Source: Mesostigma viride | Taxonomy: Eukaryota; Streptophyta; Mesostigmatophyceae; Mesostigmatales; Mesostigmataceae | NCBI GenBank assembly: GCA_009746045.1 | Contig: RPFO01000079.1 | Span: 447,212-507,211, forward strand | Reading direction: 5' to 3' | DNA length: 60,000 nt | Part shown: positions 33,974 to 44,109 of the stretch, one piece after another | How positions within the stretch are numbered: the stretch's first letter is position 1 | Layout of the letters: every line of letters begins with the position of its first letter | Translations under genes and position numbers: made by a program | The notes under the pieces: generated by a model | The model's input: the letters and a program-made list of their open reading frames with translations, nothing else | Databases searched by the model: none | What the model was told of the DNA's origin: nothing

Positions 33974-35671
33974 CTACTCATCAAAACGCCTCCTCCGCTT
34001 GGGGGGAGGTGGCTTGCCCACAGGGTCGGGCGTGTGTGCCTTGACAATCTTCTTCCACCGCTCCTTGTCCTGCATGGCAGTCCAAAGACGGGAGAGAGAG
34101 TGGATGCGGTACTCAAACTGGGCTGGGACCACTAGGTCGTCCAGCAACATCTGGGTATAGGTCATGGCATGTTTCCCTACCTTTTTAGGAATGTTCTTGG
34201 GGCCAGGCCAGGTCAAAATGTGCCGCCCCGGTTGGCCGAGCCGCTGGGGACCGGCCAGACCAAGGGCGGTGTCGACCTGGCTGGTGCGAGCAAGATGTCC
34301 TACAAATGCTATCCTACGCTGTCTAATCTCGTCCGAAATACGCGGCATACCGTGATACAAAGACTCTAAGGACCTACGCTGAGAAAACCCGACATTCAGG
34401 ACCTGTCGGAGCATCCGGGTTACCGTGCCGTCTAGCTTGGCTGCCAGTGTTGCCGTGAGTGTCCATGCCTCGGCGCCATACGTGAGCACCGTGAGGACGA
34501 GGACCTTGAAGAGCATGCGCTTGCGGTGCTCGTCCAGGCCCTTGGAGCGCCAGTAGGTGTTGAGCGAACGGAGCTTGGCCCAGGAAAGGCCGATGCGGGT
34601 GTCCACATCGTCGGCAGTGTCCGGAAGCCAACTCCCCAACAGCTTGAAGCGGTCGCGGAGTGGGACCTCCGTCCCGTCTAGCAGGCGCGGCAGCGGTGGG
34701 CGACTGGAGGCCCCAATCACCATCGCCTCAGTTTTGACACTAATCTCCAACCCCACCGCCCTCGCCTCCAGGCCCAGACAGTCCAGCCAGGTCTGAATGT
34801 GCTCGGGGCGCGCGATGAGGGTGGTGTCGTCCGCGTAAATCAGGTCAGCCAGGCGGTAACCCGTGCTAACCCCGCCGTGCCCACGCTCGTTAAGGATGTC
34901 CAAGCCTGGCTCGAACCCCTTAAGAGCAGTAAAGCGCGCACGTGCCTGGCGCATGACGTGGTCCACGACAATAATGAACAGGTATGGAGACAGGACACAA
35001 CCTTGCCACACCCCGTGGTGAAGGGGGAATGGTGGGGTGGTGCCTTCCGCAGTCCGCACTACTGCCTGTGAGCCCTCATACAGTCGGCGAATGGCAGCAA
35101 TAAACGCTGGTGGCACGCGGTCCAGAGCTAGGATGGCCCAAAGAGCCTCCCAGAGGACCGTGTCAAAGGCCTTGATATAGTCAACAAAAATGAGGACCAG
35201 CGGCAAACTGTCAGGGGGAAGGCGACGCACCTCCTCCATCAACCGGCGCGCGACAAACACAGCCATGACAGTGTTACGACCACTACGGAAACCCATCTGA
35301 GACTCACCCAGGTGTGGGTCCAGCGCGGCGCGGAGCCTGTGCAGCATCATGCGCATGAAGACCTTCAGCGCGGCGCTCTGGAGGCAGACACCCCGGTAGT
35401 TACCGGGGTCAGCAGCAGAGCCCTTCTTGTACAGCATGACGCGGATGGCCGTCTGCCACTCAGCAGGCGGAGGCTCGTCAGAGAGCAGGACACGGTTGCA
35501 GAACGCCAGCAGAAGATCCCTAACCGCCAGATCAGGGGTCTTCAGCAGCTCAGCAGAAAGGTGGTCGGCCCCGACCGCCGCATCGTACCGCAGGCGAGCA
35601 AGGGCGCCGTCCAATTCCTCCAAAGTGAAGGGGTGGACGACGTCGTTGGTGGCAAGGCAGCCCTCCTTCAA
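33974..35671 (-). CDS. RTE LINE ORF2, reverse transcriptase part
   Basis: About 565 residues from the first Met. The open frame extends upstream of it (AADYQVPALKEGC) into the Pro-rich linker. RT landmarks: AAVGADHLSAELLK, FVDYIKAFDTV, GVWQGCVLSPYLF and catalytic IYADDTT at 34840-34821. The C-terminal part has LTYGAEAWTL and RRIAFVGHLAR, typical of RTE and CR1-like elements. All catalytic residues visible are intact. It is in a different frame from the endonuclease part, and the break lies near a C9 homopolymer (minus strand, about 35769-35777). I read it as a single ORF2 with one homopolymer indel or sequencing error. Confidence 0.88.
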   Translation of the reverse strand: MKEGCLATNDVVHPFTLEELDGALARLRYDAAVGADHLSAELLKTPDLAVRDLLLAFCNRVLLSDEPPPAEWQTAIRVMLYKKGSAADPGNYRGVCLQSAALKVFMRMMLHRLRAALDPHLGESQMGFRSGRNTVMAVFVARRLMEEVRRLPPDSLPLVLIFVDYIKAFDTVLWEALWAILALDRVPPAFIAAIRRLYEGSQAVVRTAEGTTPPFPLHHGVWQGCVLSPYLFIIVVDHVMRQARARFTALKGFEPGLDILNERGHGGVSTGYRLADLIYADDTTLIARPEHIQTWLDCLGLEARAVGLEISVKTEAMVIGASSRPPLPRLLDGTEVPLRDRFKLLGSWLPDTADDVDTRIGLSWAKLRSLNTYWRSKGLDEHRKRMLFKVLVLTVLTYGAEAWTLTATLAAKLDGTVTRMLRQVLNVGFSQRRSLESLYHGMPRISDEIRQRRIAFVGHLARTSQVDTALGLAGPQRLGQPGRHILTWPGPKNIPKKVGKHAMTYTQMLLDDLVVPAQFEYRIHSLSRLWTAMQDKERWKKIVKAHTPDPVGKPPPPKRRRRFDE

Positions 35672-37146
35672 GGCGGGGACTTGGTAGTCCGCGGCCGAGG
35701 AGGGGGGCGCTGGCGGCGGCGGGGGTCCGGCGACCCCGAGGCGGGCGGCCGTCTCGGGGTGAAGCGGCGGGGGGGGGCGCGAGCCCCACCGGTCAAGGAA
35801 ACATTGTGGGCCAACCAGCGGTCAAGGCTTACCGGCGCCGTGCCGTCCCCCGTGTGCTCCACCGGGGTGCGCTGCCGCCGGCCGCCGAGCCGGTCGAGGT
35901 GGTACCACATGTCCTTGCCCTGGTTGCGAGCCTGGCAGGCCTTGGCATCCGCGATGCACTGGGCCGCCTCCGCGTCCTGAGCATGCTCGTAGGCCTCCAC
36001 AAGGGCGGCCTTGAGCAATGGTTTCTGCAGCGGGTCCCGGTTACGCTTGAGGCGGTGCCGGGCGGCCAAGACCTTGGGGTCCTGGCGGTAGAGCGGGCCG
36101 GGGCGGCGGCGGGGCATGACCGGCAGGTGCCGGGCCGCCAGCAACGGGGCACGGGCCGCAAAGCCCGCAAAAATGGCTGCGTTGGGGGCACCCTTGTCCA
36201 GCTCGTCGACGTCCGCCCGGGCGTCCAGTGCCGACAGGTACTTCCGTCGGCACCAGTTCCGCTCGTGCTCGGCGTCCGTCCAGTCCTCAGGATCTCCCTT
36301 GACCGGACGTAGAGCAGACCAGTCAGGGCGGACCACTGGGGCGCGGCGCGCGGGGACGTGGAACCGGAGCCGAAGGGTCGCGCGCACCAACCGGTGGTCA
36401 GAGCACACCGTGGGCGTGTCAAACACTCGGGTGTCCAGAACCGAGGTACACCTGGGCTGCCGTACCACCACGTAGTCCAGACAGGCCTGACGGCCGTTAG
36501 GGCCACGAAAAGTGACCAAGTCCTGGGAGGGACGTTGGAAGTGGCAGTTGACAGCAACCATCCCGCTATCCCGCAAAAAGGCAGAAAACAGGGGAGTGTT
36601 GTCATTAGCAGCAGTGTCAGCAGGCGCAAAGCGACTGCCAGCAGTACCCACGGGGAGCGTGGCATTGGCGTCTAGCAGCATAACCAAAAAGTGGCGGGCC
36701 GGGGTGGCCCCCTCAAGGCTATGCAAGTCCTCGAAGAACTTCTGGCGTTCCAACGCAGGTAGACCACTATGGGGTGCGTAGCCCACCCCCACCGTGAGGT
36801 GGTGTTTAGACCGCCCCTCGACGGAGGTGAAGTGTGCTACCATAAGGCGTGGCGTTAGAAACTTAAGCGTGCTGAGGCTAGCAACTGCCAGCGGCGAACA
36901 CAAAAGACCAACACCACCTTGGCCAGACGTACCGCTGCCAGCGAAGAAAAACCGCCAGCCACCCGCCAAGCGATCAGTGCTCACCATGCCAAGTGGCACC
37001 GTGCGGCGGTGTTCCTGGACGCCTAATATAGACACACGATGCTCAATGCAGAATGCGACTAGCTCCTCTACCCGGCAGCTATGGTCGTCATCTAGCAATG
37101 TGCGGGTGTTAAAAGTGGCAAGGGCCAAGGATGCCTGCTGGCCCAC
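35668..37146 (-). CDS. RTE LINE ORF2, apurinic-type endonuclease part
   Basis: About 492 residues. The N terminus (LALATFNTRTL), VQEHRR with the catalytic Glu, LLDANATL in place of GDFNA, and CSDHRLV (plus-strand 36387-36408) are the APE-type endonuclease motifs that nick target DNA. Residues from about 445 on (Arg/Pro-rich) are probably out of frame after the homopolymer near 35770. The endonuclease itself looks intact. Confidence 0.87.
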   Translation of the reverse strand: MGQQASLALATFNTRTLLDDDHSCRVEELVAFCIEHRVSILGVQEHRRTVPLGMVSTDRLAGGWRFFFAGSGTSGQGGVGLLCSPLAVASLSTLKFLTPRLMVAHFTSVEGRSKHHLTVGVGYAPHSGLPALERQKFFEDLHSLEGATPARHFLVMLLDANATLPVGTAGSRFAPADTAANDNTPLFSAFLRDSGMVAVNCHFQRPSQDLVTFRGPNGRQACLDYVVVRQPRCTSVLDTRVFDTPTVCSDHRLVRATLRLRFHVPARRAPVVRPDWSALRPVKGDPEDWTDAEHERNWCRRKYLSALDARADVDELDKGAPNAAIFAGFAARAPLLAARHLPVMPRRRPGPLYRQDPKVLAARHRLKRNRDPLQKPLLKAALVEAYEHAQDAEAAQCIADAKACQARNQGKDMWYHLDRLGGRRQRTPVEHTGDGTAPVSLDRWLAHNVSLTGGARAPPRRFTPRRPPASGSPDPRRRQRPPPRPRTTKSPP

Positions 37147-37514
37147 CAGGGGAGGACGACGATGGGTGATGGGGGTGGATGCGGCGGGGGTGGAGGTGGG
37201 GGTGAAACGGAGGGGGGAAGGGAAGCGGTAGAAATAGTGCTTTTCATCGCATTTATTTTGTCCTGCAAGCGTAGGATGCGAGCCTGCCGCCTGCTCTGGG
37301 TATTCGGGGATGCTTGCGCAACGCAGAGGCGTAGGAAATCTAGCATGCGTTGGGTGTTGCTAATCTTGCTGCTGAGAGCTGTCGTTCTGGCCCGAGATAC
37401 CGGCACCACCATGTGTCTCAGTCGACTGTTAGGTCGATGCATGGGTGGAACGGGACTGTTTAGAGGCTGTCCCCGAAGCCTGTTAGCCGCGAGCCGACGA
37501 GGAAGGTTGTCTAC

Positions 37515-38699
37515 CTACTGTCTACCAACAGAGGCAGCACCCTTCTGGCTAGACACCTGACGAGACTCCGCTCCGGGGGTGTTAATCTGAACACCTTTAA
37601 TCTGCTTTCCATCAAAGAATGCGGCAAAGCAGCCATCCGGAAGCAGACGCATCTTAACGCGCTTACCCGGTGCCTGGTGCTTCCGAGCCTCCAGGACTGC
37701 AGGGCTGTCCCACACCGCGCTCCTCGCCTTCAGTTGGGCCGGCGTGTAGTCCTCGTCGATGCTGAAGTCGTTAGGCTGGAGGAGACGACGTGCTCCCAGC
37801 ACGAGGCGTTTGTCATGCATGGAGGCCATGGTGACGACGACCAGGCCCAGTGGGCCGGGCAGCCGAATGGCTCGTTCAATGCTAACACGGTTCTGGAGCT
37901 GCAGCTTCCCCAGAAACGCCGGGCCTCGCAGCGCCTCGGTAAGTGAGTGGGCTGTCTCCTGGGCCTCGCCTTTCTGGAATTTCTTGATTACCATATTGCG
38001 TTGGCGTTGCTGCATTGCATTCTGGGTGACCGCAGCGGTAGCGGCAGACTTGGCCGCCTGTTGAACAATGGTGGTCAGCTGCTTGCCGGTAACGTCGGCA
38101 AACGTGGTTGTTTTGGCGGGGGCTGCCAGGGCTTTCTTCAGCTCCAGCAATTGTGCTGTTGCAGCTGCAGACGCCTCCGTCAGGACCTTGATTTCGCCCT
38201 GCACGGTCGTAAAAGACTGTGCGAGGTCCTGCAGTTGCCCGGTAATATCGGGCGCGGGGGCTGTCCCGGCGATGGCTGTCGCCGGCAGCTCGACAAGCGT
38301 AGGGCAGCACGAAATAAGACAGGCAAGCTGGCGCTGGTCCGCCTCCCAATCACGCCACTCATCCGAAAAAGCTTCCAATATCATGCCTGTGTAAGGGTGG
38401 CGAATCGGGGCTTCGTGGTCGCTGCGGAGCTTCAGCACGTTGAATACGGCGGCGTCGTTGTAGGCGAGAAGGGTAGCGAGGTTGGCCAGGCTCAAACGCT
38501 GTTCGGGAATGTAGAATGCTGAGGGGATGGCTTCCGGCAAGGAGGTTTCAGTATCTATCGGAGTTGCTTCCGAAGTCTTGGGCCGCTTTTGAGCGGCGTT
38601 CTCGGCGGCGACATGGCTGTCGTTGGCGATTTTGTTTGCAGCAAGCTGGGCATCAGTAGACTCGGCGACAGAAGCTGAAGGCGATGCGGGGGCCTCCAT
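37515..38699 (-). CDS. RTE LINE ORF1 protein
   Basis: This frame of 394 residues lies upstream of ORF2 on the same strand, with a 368-bp gap between them. It has an acidic, Ala-rich N terminus, a probable coiled coil (about residues 150-230, many Ala/Leu/Gln heptads) and a C-terminal region (NMVIKKFQKGE ... DKRLVLGARRLL) that looks like an RNA-binding ORF1p fold. No sequence motif proves this; position and uninterrupted length support ORF1. Confidence 0.72.
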   Translation of the reverse strand: MEAPASPSASVAESTDAQLAANKIANDSHVAAENAAQKRPKTSEATPIDTETSLPEAIPSAFYIPEQRLSLANLATLLAYNDAAVFNVLKLRSDHEAPIRHPYTGMILEAFSDEWRDWEADQRQLACLISCCPTLVELPATAIAGTAPAPDITGQLQDLAQSFTTVQGEIKVLTEASAAATAQLLELKKALAAPAKTTTFADVTGKQLTTIVQQAAKSAATAAVTQNAMQQRQRNMVIKKFQKGEAQETAHSLTEALRGPAFLGKLQLQNRVSIERAIRLPGPLGLVVVTMASMHDKRLVLGARRLLQPNDFSIDEDYTPAQLKARSAVWDSPAVLEARKHQAPGKRVKMRLLPDGCFAAFFDGKQIKGVQINTPGAESRQVSSQKGAASVGRQ

Positions 38700-39693
38700 A
38701 TCTACGTTTAATCACTCCTAGACGATGGCAGGGGGCGCAGGTACACGGCTCACGGGCGTGGTGCCGCCATAACGTGCAGAAAAATAGCGATATCTGCTGG
38801 GCAGGCCGCTGGCGATAACTTGCGAAATCCTGGGCGATGGCGGCCAAAAATTAGATCAGCGTGTTCGTCATCAAAAAGCGAGTCTGTTGGAATTTACCCG
38901 ACCAAATTTCATGCCCGGAGTCAAAAGTTATGAGCATTCTCGGCAGCCATAGCTCGGCACACCGTAAACGACATGGCATCGATTGAGATTATGCATAGGC
39001 ATAGCATGGCTAAATTCTTAATGCAACATCCATGGGAGGTCCCATTATAGGCATGGCATGGCAAAATTCTTAATGCATCATCCACGGCCAGTGTGAGCGC
39101 ACATGCGCTGGGGCCGCGTGGTAGGCTAAGCCTTACTAGTCTACACTACTGCTATATTTCCTAGACTGGGGTTGCATGTTTGATGCTGTATAACTTATGC
39201 AACACCTATTTTCAACGTTTTGACCCTCCAAGCTCACTACGGCCCCGTTTATGGGGCTCATGTCGTTGCGTCATGTTGTGAAGGGCTCTCATTTTCCCCA
39301 CTGCGTTGTACTGCGTTGTAATTGTGATGCTAATGAAAAATAGCTCCAGTGGCCCAATGGGCCTGAGTTTTGTTCCACAAAGCCTGCACATGTTGCCCAT
39401 AGCTCGTGCAAGGAGCCAGATTTTTTTCATGAACCATTTGTGAATAAGCACATGACTTGTGACCTAAGGTCAACAAATCGCGGTCATGGTCAGACCCTCC
39501 TGTATTCAAACCAGCGTATCTCTCTAATGTATTGGCATGTTGTAGGTCTGAGTAGCTTAAAAACTTTGATTTATGGGCTTTCAGGAAAGTATATACATGA
39601 CCATGAAAAAAAAATTTCCGTAGGTGCTATACGCGTTTTAAAAAAAGCTTACAATGCGATATATCGCGTTCTAATTAAAAAAACACGGGTTAA

Positions 39694-40492
39694 GCAATTG
39701 GTTACGGAGCAGGGTAACTGGTCTACATATTGCATTAGGCATTGTCAAGCATTTACGCCTTGATAAGTAGGCGTGGTGATCTGGCCGGATTGAGCACCTG
39801 TCACGAGTGACTTCAAGGCCGGCCATAATAACTACTTAGTAGTATGGGACTGCATGAGCAAGCCTGCATGAACATGTTCCTTATACCTGAAACATTCCGG
39901 GATCGGATCCCGGCCCGGCTGGCCATGCGCGTGCTCGACTTGTGCAAATAAGTAAGTACTTGCGTGTCATGCGCATGGGCATGCCACGGACTGTTATGCT
40001 AATCTCATTAGAAAAAAAGTTACACGAAAGTTACAGATAGCGTCTGCGTCACGCCCATGCCATATATATCATCGTACGCGGGCTGATTTTGCGGTGCAGC
40101 AGCCGGGCTATCAGGTTCCTCCCGTTAGGAGTTTCCATTGGTCTTGATCGTAATATCGGAGCTTTGACATGGCTCTGTGTATAGGTTTATAGCTGGACGT
40201 TTGGTTTGGTTTGAGCGATTTCACTCTGCTGTAAGTAATTATATTTATAATATATATCATCACATTTTAAATATATATCATCGCAGATGGCAGTGAGTCC
40301 ATTTCTCCTAACTGCCCTACTAGATCATGCGGGCGCGGAGTACAGATAATCCTAGACCCCCTGCATCGTCAAGCAGTTGTGTCACATAGCGCGCCACATC
40401 GGTGCGGGGCACACACAAGTTTGCCAGTGGGTTGCGACGGGACGAGGGGACCCTGCCATAGGAGGAGGTGTCTACCTGGCTGGCCAGTCTTA
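39694..40492. other. Repeat-rich spacer, no gene
   Basis: Positions 39946-40060 are one copy of a dispersed repeat of about 110 bp (others at 46786-46905 and 57970-58075). Positions 40196-40246 are an inverted match to the 50-bp insert in the FAS1 intron (1628-1677). Positions 40430-40492 resemble RTE RT-region DNA weakly. Confidence 0.6.
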
Positions 40493-42583
40493 TTAACCCT
40501 TGGATCGTGCTGTCCCCTATTTATAGTGGCCAGTTCAACTCGCCCCTACGAATAGGGGACAGATGGGAAGCGGCGCGGCGCGAATGCCAGTAGACATTTC
40601 CGTGATATTTTTAGGTCTGCTGCTAGAGCTAGATGTGTTCTACGCCCTGATACCGGACATCACTATGTTCAGACCAGGTTTACAGGGACTAATTCAGGGC
40701 CAAAGTACAGGGGGTACCCAGGTCCACCGGGACGAAAGTGAATGTAAAATAATTACGTACATGCAAATTCGAGGCTATGGCGGTGCAGAAAACTGATTGG
40801 TGTAGGAGCATCGATGCATGGATTCGTTCCAAATTTTGTAGGCATGATTTATACGTTATAAAGATGCTATAGCCGCAGTCGCGCAACAACTACGGCTTCG
40901 CGCAATCATCTTGGACTGGGTTTTACTGCGTCAATGCGCGTTTATTGTGACGGGAGTGACGATGAAGCTAGCACTTGTTATAAGCGGCTTTGTCACTGAA
41001 TATTTCTCATCGAGTACATTTCTTACGATGTATTTCGAATATTTCATTAGTGTCGTGGGCCAGGAAAGTCTCAACGCATCGGTCCTGTCGTCAGCTTGCT
41101 AGCTGTCCGTTAGCCTTATTTTTGCGGTTTTGACCTGGCGCAGTTTAGTGTCCCTGCGGTTACCGTCGACAAGGTTAAGTCGTCCTATCATTCGGTAAGT
41201 AATCTAGGACTCATTGTCGAAGGTTTGGGATGTCAAAGTCGCTTCTTTACCACTTTTCTGTAATGGTTTGTGGTAGTGGTTGCGCACAACCATTACGGTC
41301 AGATTTTCATCCGTTTTGTTCAGGATTGGCTGCGTCTGTACCAAATATACTCTAATAAGGAATTTTGTTACATGCAAATAAGTTCTATATGGTATCAAGA
41401 TGGTTTGCACAGCCTAAATTACTCAGAAAGATGGTGTCCTGGCCAGTTTTTTGTTAGCCTTTTGGCTTTGTTTGTAATGCAGTTGTGCAGCCACCCCATC
41501 TGTCTTCATGTAACACCTGTGGAGTCCCCAGTGCCTTGCTTGCATACAAAAGAAGGTCAATGCAGTGTCTCTGTGTGTTTTCACCTTAGGCAAGCATATG
41601 GAGGTCATTTCTTATGTTGTGGATGCATGGGTTACGTAGCCCCTTGCACACCCTTGCTATGCATGCATTTGGGCCTTGGCACAGTATACCTGCTAGTAGA
41701 CATTGGTAGCCACCACATGGTGGTGTTTTCTTTACAACATCATGAAGTATATAGTTCAAGCTGCGTGTTAGTGATCATTTTGAGCATTACCCTGCAAGTA
41801 ACAAGCACCATGTTCACACCTACCGTTGTAATGCCTCTTAGTGCCGAGTTGTCGCCCCATAGCCAGTTAGCAGCCAATATGATGAAGCCCAGCATATGAG
41901 GAGCTACAGTAGCATTGCCAATGATGTAGGCTTACTTTACCTCATTTAGTCTAGCATTGGCATGTTAGAAAAACCGTGCATGTGGTAGGTTTGTGTGGTG
42001 GGTAGTCTTTGGCCTTCTAATGCCATGATACGCACGAATGTGACTGTGCATTGGCATGGCTACCTATGTTTAATTGCTGTTATGGATGTTCTGCAGGCTG
42101 AAATCGATTATATAATGCATGTTTGATCATCAATGATGTTTTTTGTTGCTATGGGATAAGAATTCTGAGTTGTAATGTCACCAGCCAAACTGGACCCTAT
42201 TTGTAGTGGCCAGTTATTTTTAGATAGTGCAGCTGGGTCCCTGGGACAACCCATGATGTCAGTGTTCAGAAGCCATGCCTGGCTACCCAAGCAACTGCCT
42301 GAAAAATATTGGGAGCAACGGAATTGTTTTCAGGTGTAATAATGCAGAATACATGTGTTTTTTTTCGCACTCGCGCACCCCCCTGAGGGTGGTGCTATAT
42401 TTAGCACCCATAGGACATTGCAACATGACCAATGACATGACCCCCATTTAAATCAATATATGTGTGGGCTTTGGTCCAAGTATGGACAGTAAAATTGTTT
42501 TTAGGTTGGTTTGTGGGCATTATCTTACAAAGTGCAACTGGCCCCTATTTGTAGTGGCGAGTTGGACACGATCCAAGGGTTAA
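40493..42583. mobile_element. Second piggyBac-like TTAA element, 2,083 bp
   Basis: TTAA at 40493-40496 and 42580-42583 flanks perfect 13-bp TIRs CCCTTGGATCGTG (40497-40509; inverted at 42567-42579). A subterminal motif, CCCCTATTTATAGTGGCCAG, recurs near the ends in varied form (40515-40555, 42185-42215, 42540-42565). The longest internal frame (41270-41899, plus, 209 residues) matches no family I recognise, so I do not call it a transposase. TIRs differ from the CCCGTG family, so this is a separate lineage. Confidence 0.8.
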
Positions 42584-44109
42584 GCCCCCCGGCAGGGTCC
42601 ACATCGGTATTCACCTGGTCTGTGCGGGCAAGATGGCCAGCAACGAGGAGGCGGCGGTGTCGGATTGGTTAATCAACTAAATTAAACACACGCTCCCGTT
42701 GGGGAGTCACGGAGCACAACTGAATAATACAGAGCTTAAGTACTTTTCACGATCCCTGTAGGTTGCACACTGGGAAGTGGGCAGATGACACCCGTCAGTT
42801 CCCGGCCTCATGCCTGGAGGTAAGCCACAGCTGCAATCTAAACTACTCACAAGGATTGAGTCTGGCATATATGCCCGTGTCACAGTCATGCATACATGCC
42901 CGAGTCTGGCATATATGCATGACTGTGGGTGCACTACTGCTGAAATGTGCGTGGAGTGACATGGCGGGGCATTGTCTGGCACAATTAAACTGGAGGCTGA
43001 AGTGTGCGGGTAGACATGCGGGTGCATCTAGGCTGAAGTAACTAAAGGTAGCTGGTAGTATGCGTAGCCATACACGGCGCTGAGAAATTGGCCATCATTG
43101 CAAGTGGCTAGGCCATAAGCTAGCAATACATCAACATCACGCAAGGTCCCTATCTGAACCTAGTGTACGAGGGGGGACATCCGCCCCTAAAATCGCACAT
43201 TGAGAGCGCGCCGCCATCGTCTGGCCGGGCCTAGCGCACCGCCCGGCGCCAGCCAAAGTGGAAAATGGCCGAGTGCGCTCTGTCAGCCAAAAGGCGGCGC
43301 CGGATTGAAAACGGCTACTTTGGGAGTGTGCTATGAGCTAAGTCGGTTGTACGACACGTGGCGCTTCCTTTAGCAGCTCTTAGTAGAACTGTAGATCGAA
43401 GCTCTTAGTAGAAGCTCTTAGTAAGAGATTATATTATATTATATAATCCTAGTAGAAGCAGTTCAACGGATGATTCATCATGTTGAACTGCAGTGCTCCG
43501 GCTGAAGTCAGGCTGGTTATTGGCGTTAGTGTAGCCGGTGCGATGGTGGTTTCACTTGGTTTGCAACTTGCAAGAACGAACAAAATATGATGACGATGCC
43601 TGCCGCAAGGTCCGGTGTCAGAATCATTGAACAACAAGAATCTGACGCCGGCCTGAAAGTTGATACGTCTTCCTAGAATCAACCAATGCTTGATCAGTTC
43701 TCAGCGTAAGTTGCAAGTACAGCATGGTCAAAGCTGACTCCTGCACTAAAATCAAGCGCCGGACCACGCTAGTGGGATCACTAGAGCTCACTCCTTTTCC
43801 TAAAACCAGGCGCCGGACCGGCGGGAAGAGTGCACTCCTGAAACTTGTCCTAAATTGGTGCCGCCCTTGAAACAATTCGACCGGAGCGCACTCCGTCGCC
43901 AAAATTCTGGCGCCAAACCCGTTTTTCCCGGTTTTGGGTGCTCGCTCCACTGACGTCCCCGGAGGTGTGCAAGCACCGGACGGAGTGTGCTGTTTTGCCT
44001 GGATGTCCCCCCTCCTCCTAGTGTAGACATCATGAATCGATCCTGCACTTCATTGATTGGGTGGAACCCATAGCTTGCTGTTAATGTACAGCGGGTCCCC
44101 GCCCTAGCT
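42584..44109. other. Degenerate transposon-derived region
   Basis: Positions 42672-42720 look like an RTE-type 3' end on the minus strand. Positions 42860-42925 contain an inverted pair around TGGCATATATGC. Positions 43180-43330 and 43735-43990 share scattered GGCGCCGGA and GAGTGC(A/G)CTC motifs suggestive of a decayed repeat family. AACTGTAGATC with TATATAATCCTAG occurs at 43386-43452 and again at 3193-3222. No gene seen. Confidence 0.45.

Larger units (their letters stand above)
33545..39181 (-). mobile_element. Near-complete RTE-type LINE (about 5.6 kb)
   Basis: A 9-bp duplication TGCATGTTT (33545-33553 and 39173-39181) flanks the whole insert. The TTAA element copy at 58 kb has this site once (TGTATGTTT, inverted at 58758-58766). 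The element has a 5' region with two copies of a roughly 60-bp unit (39003-39085), ORF1, an endonuclease plus RT ORF2, and short microsatellite 3' tails (TTAA/AATT repeats) typical of the RTE clade. The 3' end is double: one tail at 33838-33866, then about 255 bp more with a second related end and tail at 33554-33583. Confidence 0.83.
32060..39693. mobile_element. piggyBac-like TTAA element, copy 1, split by a SINE and an RTE LINE
   Basis: The outer ends are CCCGTGTTTTTTTA (32064 onward) and its inverse ending at 39689. Perfect TTAA lies at 32060-32063 and 39690-39693. TTAA duplication and TIRs starting CCC are the piggyBac hallmark. Subterminal AACGCGAT(A/G)TATCGCGTT palindromes occur at both ends. 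Removing the two insertions leaves about 1.73 kb that matches the inverted copy at 58241-59992 almost base for base. There is no transposase, so it is non-autonomous. Confidence 0.85.

Noticed and set aside
41270-41899. Possible transposase in the second TTAA element
   Set aside because: No DDD signature or zinc-finger pattern; Cys/His/Leu-rich composition without family resemblance.
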